Origin: a virus
Length of the DNA: 26,796 nt
IMG/VR virus record: IMGVR_UViG_3300047550_000540
Coordinates: 1 to 26,796 of that record
Reading direction: 5' to 3' (one strand)
Below are positions 1 to 6,569 of the stretch, piece after piece (position 1 is the stretch's first letter; each line of letters opens with the position of its first letter). A program made the translations under genes and the position numbers. Under the pieces are notes generated by a model. It was not told the origin of the DNA, did not search any database, and was given only the letters and a program-made list of their open reading frames with translations.

Positions 1-1228
1 CTTTAGTAAATAGACCATCACCAAAGTTAGACTCAACACGAACTAAGGGTACTTCATATTCATTTATTAACTTAACAATCTTATTTAAAGTATTGTCATC
101 ATAGCCTCCAGGAATTCCTAGTAACTCGTGTATAAATGTAGTACCACTAAGAACTGAGGCTATACATACTCCAGTTTCATCAGAACCTCGGCCACTAGGG
201 TCTATACATAAGTGCATATGTTGATAAGGTAAATAATTATTACTTATGTACATAGGTTCACACACTAGATCACCTGAGATACCAAAGCTAGGCATGTCTT
301 TCAAAGGATTCTGCCCTTGCCACACTAGTTTATCTGGTCCGATCTCTGGATCTAAATCCATGACTATTAGATCTCGTAGCTTTAGTGGATATCTGTCCGC
401 ATCAGCTAGAGAGGTAATTAACTTGTATTGTAGAGCGTAATGACTAGGGCCGATTTTAGCCCGTCTGGAGGCAAGCTCCTCGGTATTGAATCTCTCAGGC
501 TGGGTAGCCTCCCCTGGCTCTATATCCAATCCTAGGACCCAAGGAGCCACGTCCTCGGCTTCGGCTGGTATAGAAACATCTGGCATCTCGGCTGGATACT
601 TGATCATTGGATAGGATTCCTTAAGAACATTGTAAATAGAATCCTGATAATGGGGTGTACCTAAGAAGATTACCCTAGATCCTTTATTTCTAATAGACTC
701 TAATTCTGCCAGTTTTTTAAGTAATGTTTCTTTGCCTACTGGAGTTTCGTTTTTACCAGCAATTTCAATGTCGTCTAGAACAACTCGGTCAGCGTGTAGA
801 CCTGTTATCTGACCTGTAATACCTCGGGCAGCACAGTTTAAGTCTTGTGTAAACTTGGTTCTAACCGCTAGGTTAAAACCAAGAGCATTGTCTTTATCCA
901 CATCCCTAGGGACCATATATTGGCAATAAGGAACTACAGATAAAATCTTTCTAGCCTGAGATACAAAGTCAATAGCCTTACCTTGGGTATTAGATAATAC
1001 TAGAAAGGTTAAATTAGGATCTTTTAACCATTCCCAACTGGCTAGGCAAGCGGTAATAGTAGACTTACCAGTACCTCGTCCTGCGGCTATAATAGCATCC
1101 TGAGGACCTTCTTGAATCTCTCGGGCTAGTTCATATTGAATGCGTGTAGGTTCCCCAAGACCAAGATGCTTAAAACAAAAGTACAAATGGTTTCTAAAAT
1201 CATCAATAACTTCTTGGGGAACTTTCAT
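1..1228 (-). CDS. Terminase large subunit, T7 gp19-like (C-terminus cut by window edge)
   Basis: This is the ATPase/nuclease that packages DNA into the prohead and cuts concatemers, working with the small subunit and docking on the portal. I translated it from the sequence; 409 residues are visible and the frame is open at base 1. A Walker A motif GRGTGKST lies at residues 50-57, and a Walker B RVVLDDIE around 148-155. The RNase H-fold nuclease begins with CIDPSGRGSDE (Asp343), and a second acidic residue lies in VRVESNFGDG (Glu399). T7 gp19 is 586 residues, so roughly 180 are probably missing to the left. The ATG (1228-1226) shares one base with the stop of the small subunit (TAATG), which fixes the start and suggests coupled translation. 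Family assignment is firm. Confidence 0.95.
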   Translation of the reverse strand, partial: MKVPQEVIDDFRNHLYFCFKHLGLGEPTRIQYELAREIQEGPQDAIIAAGRGTGKSTITACLASWEWLKDPNLTFLVLSNTQGKAIDFVSQARKILSVVPYCQYMVPRDVDKDNALGFNLAVRTKFTQDLNCAARGITGQITGLHADRVVLDDIEIAGKNETPVGKETLLKKLAELESIRNKGSRVIFLGTPHYQDSIYNVLKESYPMIKYPAEMPDVSIPAEAEDVAPWVLGLDIEPGEATQPERFNTEELASRRAKIGPSHYALQYKLITSLADADRYPLKLRDLIVMDLDPEIGPDKLVWQGQNPLKDMPSFGISGDLVCEPMYISNNYLPYQHMHLCIDPSGRGSDETGVCIASVLSGTTFIHELLGIPGGYDDNTLNKIVKLINEYEVPLVRVESNFGDGLFTK

Positions 1229-1449
1229 TAGTATGCTGCTTTCTTAATCTTAAATGGTACAGCATCCTTCATAGCAGCCTCTACGGCTTCAATAGACTCA
1301 CTAGGAATGGTATTAACCTTATCCTTATGGTCACTTAGGATACCACGAACTACAGTATATAAACCTGGAGTTCGACGATCTGGATCGTTTAAATCATTAA
1401 TTAAACAATCTAATAATTTTTCTTGAATATTATTTAATTTTTCTTTCAT
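1228..1449 (-). CDS. Terminase small subunit, T7 gp18-like
   Basis: A 73-residue protein directly upstream of the large terminase, the same position as T7 gp18. The stretch NDLNDPDRRTPGLY followed by GILSDHKD resembles, from memory, the T7 gp18 region around ADLSDHERRSPQLYNAI, with the same spacing from acidic cluster to RR-S/T-P to LY to an HK pair. In this family the small subunit recognises DNA and regulates the large subunit at the start of packaging. It is a little shorter than T7 gp18 (89 residues). The start overlaps the upstream stop as ATGA, and its own stop overlaps the next ATG as TAATG. The identification rests on motif and position, not on an alignment. Confidence 0.82.
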   Translation of the reverse strand: MKEKLNNIQEKLLDCLINDLNDPDRRTPGLYTVVRGILSDHKDKVNTIPSESIEAVEAAMKDAVPFKIKKAAY

Positions 1450-2744
1450 AAATTTCCTTGTAAAATAATACCTGTTTGATTTCCTAATATACTTGAACCT
1501 GGAATATTACTTCCTAATGGCTGTGATTCATCAGATACCAAAAGTCCAGTTAAACGAGGATCGTCTTTCTTTACAATATCAATCTTAGTAGTGTTAAAAT
1601 CATTAAGTACTTTAAAATTCAATGTAACAATCAACACCTCTCCACTTCTATATGATTTATCTCCAGGTTCGCACAACCAACTATGCCTTGCATTTCCATC
1701 TTTTGGAATAGTTACTTCATTTATATTAGTTGCACCAACAAGCGGAAATCCGTTTACCATCCCTTTAGGTGCGCCTGTGGTGTTAATACTCATAAGCTCA
1801 AGTACAGTATTATCCCATACAAAGTTAGTGGAAACAGAAGCAATAAATTGTGGTTTTGTTTCTGGTTTGATCATTATCTTGACTGGAACTGTATCTCCTG
1901 CCTTAAACTTTGTAGTCGGTGCGGAAAGATAATGTGCAACCTTGTATATCGGTGGAGCACCAAACATAATTTGCTCACCTTCGGATCGTGTTTCACCAAG
2001 AACATTTGTACCAATGGTTGGACTGCCATCTACTTTGGTTGTAATGGTTGCACCTTGATAAGTTGTAGACGGGAGAATACGAATGAATGACCTTTGCGAT
2101 CCCCAAGAAGGAAGATAATAATCATCCTTGACTTTGAATTGCAAAGTACCTAACAAACGATATCCACCTTGCCACAAGTACCCATCAAAATTCCATTGAT
2201 AATATTGAGACTTAAGTGCTGGTATGCGGAGTTCTGGTGCTTTTAGAACTTCACCATGATATACTATAAGTCCATCACCAAGTGTAGTAATTTTTGTTTT
2301 ACTTGCATCCATTACAGTAGGATCAAATCCAATTCCATTTGCTCCAGCAGGCAATAACTCAAGACGAGTGTAATCATATTGAATCACAACATCGCTGCTG
2401 CGATATACACTCCACTTGTACACTTGTTTCTGAACTCCATTTACCATAAGTGTCAGAGGTGGAGTTGGTAATGGCATAGCGAGAATGTTTGCTGTTATAA
2501 TGGAATCTTTGAATCCATATTGACCATTCTTTACTCCACCATTCCAACTTTTTTGAGCCCATCCTGATTCTAAATATAAACGATATTTGATTACTGGATC
2601 AATATAATATGGTGTATAAACAAAAGCTGGTGGCACGGGAACCAATTGAATAGTTCCATCTGGTTGTAAAACTTTTGTTGGTGGAACAGTTTGTGCAAAA
2701 ACACTAGTAGAAATTAACAATAAAAATAAAATAATTAATCTCAT
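1446..2744 (-). CDS. Secreted protein with two cohesin-like beta-sandwich halves
   Basis: A 432-residue protein with a clear Sec signal peptide: MR, a hydrophobic run (LIILFLLLISTSV), then FA before QTV, so cleavage by signal peptidase I after about residue 17 is expected. The mature part seems to hold two related halves. Each has a line like VVIQYDYTRLELLP (first half) or STNFVWDNTVLELMSI (second half), followed later by a strand such as LLGTLQFKVKDD or VLIVTLNFKVLND. That pattern matches cohesin-type domains, in which a 'YDptvLel' strand precedes a 'g-L-a-x-i-x-F-k-v' strand. No enzymatic motif is seen. It sits between a lipoprotein and the small terminase, ATGA-coupled to the latter and to the lipoprotein stop. 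Export to periplasm or surface is well supported; the cohesin likeness is inference and the function is unknown. Confidence 0.75.
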   Translation of the reverse strand: MRLIILFLLLISTSVFAQTVPPTKVLQPDGTIQLVPVPPAFVYTPYYIDPVIKYRLYLESGWAQKSWNGGVKNGQYGFKDSIITANILAMPLPTPPLTLMVNGVQKQVYKWSVYRSSDVVIQYDYTRLELLPAGANGIGFDPTVMDASKTKITTLGDGLIVYHGEVLKAPELRIPALKSQYYQWNFDGYLWQGGYRLLGTLQFKVKDDYYLPSWGSQRSFIRILPSTTYQGATITTKVDGSPTIGTNVLGETRSEGEQIMFGAPPIYKVAHYLSAPTTKFKAGDTVPVKIMIKPETKPQFIASVSTNFVWDNTVLELMSINTTGAPKGMVNGFPLVGATNINEVTIPKDGNARHSWLCEPGDKSYRSGEVLIVTLNFKVLNDFNTTKIDIVKKDDPRLTGLLVSDESQPLGSNIPGSSILGNQTGIILQGNL

Positions 2745-2992
2745 TTAGATTCCTTTTCTAATGGTCGTATATCTTTAACAAAAGAAGGTGGTACACAATA
2801 CCATCCTTCTGGTATTCGGATATTATTATTACTAAGTATCCATTGTCCTTGTTGTAAGGTATAAACTCTAGAAAATGTATTTGGTCCAATTCTAATTGGA
2901 CTGTCCTCTGGAATGAAGACTGTCCTGCTCCCGCAACCACTCATCAATCCTGCGACCAGCAGTACGAAGACGATTAATATCCACATCAGCAT
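2741..2992 (-). CDS. Small lipoprotein of the lysis region
   Basis: The open frame extends back to 3073, but the lipoprotein signal begins at the ATG at 2992 (or the ATG at 2986). The product is about 83 residues: a hydrophobic run MLMWILIVFVLLVAG, then LMSGC, a lipobox-like site (Met at -3 is unusual), then a short soluble domain containing SPIRIG and IPEGWYCVPPS. I recall small phage lipoproteins with this 'P-x-R ... V ... P-x-GWY-x-x-PP' pattern, of unknown function, often near holins. It could be an outer-membrane spanin (Rz1-like), but the mature part is not strongly proline-rich. Its first ~100 bases overlap the preceding 61-aa gene in another frame. Its TGA overlaps the next ATG (ATGA). 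Confidence 0.7.
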   Translation of the reverse strand: MLMWILIVFVLLVAGLMSGCGSRTVFIPEDSPIRIGPNTFSRVYTLQQGQWILSNNNIRIPEGWYCVPPSFVKDIRPLEKESK

Positions 2993-3077
2993 CAACCGCA
3001 ATCTTACCAGCTTCAATTCTTTTAATGAGTACATCAAATAATCCCATTGCAATTTGGTAAAGAACTTTATCAAACAT
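2892..3077 (-). CDS. Small hypothetical protein overlapped by the lipoprotein gene
   Basis: A 61-residue protein with a hydrophobic N-terminus (MFDKVLYQIAMGLFDVL), a basic turn and an acidic/basic helical stretch (VDADVDINRLRTAGRR, then IDEWLRE). The composition looks like real protein. Its ATG lies inside the last codons of the holin-like gene (aATGttTGA), so it may rely on translational coupling, because I see no good Shine-Dalgarno sequence. The start of the lipoprotein lies within it, out of frame, giving a nested pair. I recall similar short phage proteins with an 'RLR-x-AG-R-I-x-x-W' core, but know no function for them. No obvious membrane helix. Confidence 0.6.
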   Translation of the reverse strand: MFDKVLYQIAMGLFDVLIKRIEAGKIAVDADVDINRLRTAGRRIDEWLREQDSLHSRGQSN

Positions 3078-3276
3078 TAGTAGTAGTTGAATCAGTTTTA
3101 TCTACGATTTTAGCATCTTTAGCTAAAATTAAACCAACACCAGCAATTACAGCTGCAATAGCAGAAGCAAAGTCAGCATTTGTTGATGGATCACCATCAA
3201 ATGCAGCAGTTAATACCCCACCAATTGCTACACAAATTGCACCAATACCAGCCATAGTTGTATTACGATTATTCAT
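3070..3276 (-). CDS. Holin-like small membrane protein
   Basis: A 68-residue protein with two likely membrane helices: residues 8-26 (MAGIGAICVAIGGVLTAAF) and about 37-53 (FASAIAAVIAGVGLILA), joined by a short polar loop DGDPSTNAD and ending in a charged tail (KDAKIVDKTD). Small size, two helices and position after the tail fibre fit a class II holin-type protein such as T7 gp17.5, which permeabilises the inner membrane at lysis. Two-helix proteins of this sort are also found in phages without proven holin activity, so the role is inferred. A Shine-Dalgarno AAAGGA precedes the ATG, which overlaps the preceding TGA (ATGA). Confidence 0.65.
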   Translation of the reverse strand: MNNRNTTMAGIGAICVAIGGVLTAAFDGDPSTNADFASAIAAVIAGVGLILAKDAKIVDKTDSTTTNV

Positions 3277-3530
3277 TGTTTTTTCCTTTCAAGTTCTATA
3301 ACTCGTTGTTTTAAATCATCCAGCAAAGCACTATGCCTTGCATCATTAGATGATATTTGAATTTGAGCTTTAACTAGGTCTTGAACTATAGTTCTAAGTT
3401 CACTTAGGTCTTTATCAGTCTTATCTATTAATTGAGATCTTTTACCTATATCTACAAAAAATCCACCAACACCTACCCCTAATATTAATAACTGACCTAA
3501 TTGCATTAAATCTTGTTTTGAGTTAGCCAT
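3273..3530 (-). CDS. N-terminally anchored coiled-coil protein, possible inner-membrane spanin
   Basis: An 85-residue protein with one N-terminal hydrophobic segment (about residues 11-27, LGQLLILGVGVGGFFVD) followed by a charged helical stretch with heptad-like spacing (DKDLSELRTIVQDLVKAQ, then LLDDLKQRVIELERKKQ). One membrane anchor plus a periplasmic coiled coil is the build of Rz-type inner-membrane spanins. A holin-like gene and a lipoprotein follow downstream, so a lysis role is plausible. The hydrophobic segment is glycine-rich and only moderately hydrophobic, and many phage proteins share this shape. It lies 12 bases after the fibre stop, and its TGA overlaps the next ATG. Confidence 0.6.
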   Translation of the reverse strand: MANSKQDLMQLGQLLILGVGVGGFFVDIGKRSQLIDKTDKDLSELRTIVQDLVKAQIQISSNDARHSALLDDLKQRVIELERKKQ

Positions 3531-3542
3531 GAATATCCCCCA

Positions 3543-6500
3543 TTATTCACTAGTAGCCGAAGAATTAAAACCAGAAGCATCTAATAATGATACTGAACCA
3601 TCTGTATTTAAAACTGATACTTTAATCCATAAAGTACTTGGTAAACCAATTCTTGTAAATTTTACAGCACATTCATTTCTACCAGAAATAAAACTATGTG
3701 TATATGCAGATCCAACAGTATTGGTAATAAATTCATCTGGACTATATCTATATATAGTTGTATCATAATTAGGAGAGTCATAAAAAAGACCTACTAAAGT
3801 TCCTGTTTTATTTAGAGTAAGTAAATCAGAAAAAGTCCAAGGACCTCCATCTATTTCAGTATCAGCAGTATTAGAACTATATTGTTTATAAACACCCGTT
3901 CTGTAGATTCTAGCATAACCTATAGATTTTAATCTAGGTATAATTATTCCTAAAGTTATTACATACCTAGTATCGCTTCCAATAGTTTCAATTGTTTCAT
4001 TTTTAACATATACCTTTAAATTGTTTTTGTTTAAGAAAGACATTACTCTATTAGGTCCTGGTCTTAATGTACCTTGCTGGAATATATCATTTAAGTTTGT
4101 TAATGCTGTAGTATTACTTGCATTTGTACTATCGGTAAATCCATACTCTAGTATAATACTAGATTTTAAAGAGTTTGGATAGTTTGTAGTATCTCTAAAA
4201 TAACTTGTTAGATTTTTCTTAAGTACAATTCTATATACATACTCATCTACAGGATCTGGTATAAAGTTAGTGGATTGAGAGAATAATTGATTTGCATCAA
4301 TATTTAATTGATGTGTTCCTACTAAATTATAAGAAGTATAATTTGGTTCAGTTCCACTTCTTATTTCATTTGGTCTTCTCCAGTATGGAAATAAACCTTT
4401 ATTACCACCACTTGAAATTCCAGTAGTAGATAAATTAGCATAAACGGGTAAATCAGTATCGTTACTATCTAACCTAAATAAAGTAAGAGCTGTTGATGAT
4501 GTAGTTAATCCGCGACATAACCAATCAATGTCGGCTTCATTAAATCTATGATAACTAAGGTCTGAACCTGGGTTTGGATCAGTGTCCCATTTTTGACACC
4601 AATCTGACCAATAAGCATCAGCTTTAAAATATTTACCTTGTCCGTCCGCTAAAATAGTACTAGTTGTATTTGTAGGTGTTCCTAATAATTTTGAATAACC
4701 TGTAAACCTTACACTAATATTTGATAAATTAGCATCTGTATCATATGGTCCACCAGTTCCAGGTACTCCTAAAGCTAGTGCAGCTTGGTTATAATAAATA
4801 ATTTGTTTTGGAATTTTCCACAAACACGATAAAGACGATCCACTAGTATCTTCTAATCTTTTAAATAATTTATTTGTTAATCCATTATATGTTGCTTTGA
4901 TAAAGTAACTTTTTTTAAGCCTTGATACGTTATCTTTACCTTTAACGGTACTAGTATTAAGATTTGAGGTTGGCCTAGATCCAGCAAAAGCTAAATCTCG
5001 TAAACCCATTAAATAAAAATCTCTATATGAACTAGCATCTTCATCACCAATTGCGGTTAGGGAGGTTATTAAACCATTTATATCTGGACTAGCTGGACTT
5101 ACTCCAGGTGCAAAATATTCAGTAGTTGAGTGAGCTGCTGGAAGTCCTGCAAGGCAAGATGTATGGCATTCTGGTATACTTAGGTAAAAACTTTTAATTC
5201 CATATGTTTGTACTTTAGAAGCATAACTTTGTTGTACGTTTGATTGATTTAAAGTTTGAAAAAAATAAGGGGATGTCCTATATTTTAAGGTTCCATTATT
5301 TACTCCATGATATTTTATTGGAGTTGGAGCACCTAAATTGTATCCAGCAGTGTTATATAATTCATCTGGATCATCCCAAAACATAGAAGGAGTATCACTA
5401 AGATAATCTAAACCACCCGAATCTTGTATATTAGTTCTATTTAATCCCAATTGCCAGTAAAGTTTTGCTTTTACTGGATTAGTAATATTAGCAGATAAAC
5501 CAACTAAAGCAGTGTTTACATAACTTAAGAATGTTTCTGGATCTTGACTGCCACTTTGATTTGGAGATGGGATTAATTCTTTTACTATATGATATACAGT
5601 TGGGGGATCGGTTAAAACCCATTTATTATTATTATTTTTAAACTTAGTTAAAAAACTTTTAGATGAAACATCTACAGAAGCTGCACCATTAGTATAAGAA
5701 GTGGTGGTTGCGTTGTTATAAAAAGTTCTATCTGCAAATATTAAATTTGCTGCTGATAAGTCCGCAATACTTGGACTTTTCAATATCCATTGACTAGATG
5801 CTGAACTATAACTTATAATATCATTATTACTAGGATTAGTAGCAGTAACATCAGATAGACTATCTAAAGTTCCTGAGAATGTATTAGTTACAAATTGAGT
5901 ACCATTCCAAACTAAAGCACTTCCTACTGAAAGACTTGATAAATTAAAAACTACTGGATTTGGACCACCTTGAATTAGAAATCCACTATAATTAAGATTA
6001 GTAAGTAATGACCAATTTGCATTTGGTGGTGGAGATGTACTTGTATGATTAGCAATACATATATATAGATTATTATTATAAGAAACAGTTTGACCAATTG
6101 TATAAGAAATTGGTATATTCCATGCAGGAAAAGAAGAGGAAGTTAATGGATAGAAATAATTTAATGTAGATCCTGCAAATTCTTTTTCTTGCACCATAAA
6201 TAGTAACTGATGCAATGAAGCATTTAGTTGTTGTGCCGTTAATTTAGCTCCATCATTAAACTTAAATAACATTCTTTGGGATGGTGTAGTTCTTCTAATA
6301 ACAACATATCCTGATGGTGCACTTGTAAAATTAATAGTACTTGTAGATGTATTAATAGTGTAATCAGTATTATAAATCTTAAGTGTTTCGGTTCCAGTTA
6401 AACTTGGTTTTGTATATACCAGTATTTGTTCATTAACAGGAAATTCACAAATCCACGCAATTGAACTAAATGAATAAGATGTTCCACTTACTGCATAGAC

Positions 6501-6560
6501 TATTTCTATGTTATTATTGTAATTTATATTTGCATTAGAACTATAACTATAACAGGCCAT
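3543..6560 (-). CDS. Tail fibre protein with T7 gp17-like N-terminal adaptor
   Basis: A 1005-residue tail fibre. Residues 1 to about 140 match the T7 gp17 N-terminal domain that attaches the fibre to the tail: VYAVSGTSYSFSSIAW, then a 'V-x-V-Y' strand, YTINTSTSTINFTSAPSG, VVIRRTTP, FNDGAKLTAQQLNASLHQ and finally a QE. After it come Ser/Thr/Asn-rich beta regions and a common phage-fibre motif (LDSLSDVTATNPSNNDII, then W). The distal ~750 residues are unlike anything I recognise and probably carry the receptor-binding part. At almost twice the length of T7 gp17 (553), it is a large fibre. It follows gp12 directly, with no gp14-gp16 genes between. The start is ATG at 6560 preceded by AAGGAGAAACC. 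Confidence 0.88.
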   Translation of the reverse strand: MACYSYSSNANINYNNNIEIVYAVSGTSYSFSSIAWICEFPVNEQILVYTKPSLTGTETLKIYNTDYTINTSTSTINFTSAPSGYVVIRRTTPSQRMLFKFNDGAKLTAQQLNASLHQLLFMVQEKEFAGSTLNYFYPLTSSSFPAWNIPISYTIGQTVSYNNNLYICIANHTSTSPPPNANWSLLTNLNYSGFLIQGGPNPVVFNLSSLSVGSALVWNGTQFVTNTFSGTLDSLSDVTATNPSNNDIISYSSASSQWILKSPSIADLSAANLIFADRTFYNNATTTSYTNGAASVDVSSKSFLTKFKNNNNKWVLTDPPTVYHIVKELIPSPNQSGSQDPETFLSYVNTALVGLSANITNPVKAKLYWQLGLNRTNIQDSGGLDYLSDTPSMFWDDPDELYNTAGYNLGAPTPIKYHGVNNGTLKYRTSPYFFQTLNQSNVQQSYASKVQTYGIKSFYLSIPECHTSCLAGLPAAHSTTEYFAPGVSPASPDINGLITSLTAIGDEDASSYRDFYLMGLRDLAFAGSRPTSNLNTSTVKGKDNVSRLKKSYFIKATYNGLTNKLFKRLEDTSGSSLSCLWKIPKQIIYYNQAALALGVPGTGGPYDTDANLSNISVRFTGYSKLLGTPTNTTSTILADGQGKYFKADAYWSDWCQKWDTDPNPGSDLSYHRFNEADIDWLCRGLTTSSTALTLFRLDSNDTDLPVYANLSTTGISSGGNKGLFPYWRRPNEIRSGTEPNYTSYNLVGTHQLNIDANQLFSQSTNFIPDPVDEYVYRIVLKKNLTSYFRDTTNYPNSLKSSIILEYGFTDSTNASNTTALTNLNDIFQQGTLRPGPNRVMSFLNKNNLKVYVKNETIETIGSDTRYVITLGIIIPRLKSIGYARIYRTGVYKQYSSNTADTEIDGGPWTFSDLLTLNKTGTLVGLFYDSPNYDTTIYRYSPDEFITNTVGSAYTHSFISGRNECAVKFTRIGLPSTLWIKVSVLNTDGSVSLLDASGFNSSATSE

Positions 6561-6569
6561 GGTTTCTCC

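Noticed and set aside
1591-2090. Two plus-strand open frames of 113 and 135 codons
   Set aside because: They lie antisense inside the signal-peptide protein gene, with no ribosome binding site or protein-like motif. No plus-strand gene is supported anywhere in the window.
2993-3073. Longer 110-residue version of the lipoprotein starting at 3073
   Set aside because: The upstream 27 codons would put a charged stretch ahead of the signal peptide and simply follow the 61-aa gene in another frame; the start at 2992 or 2986 gives a normal lipoprotein signal.
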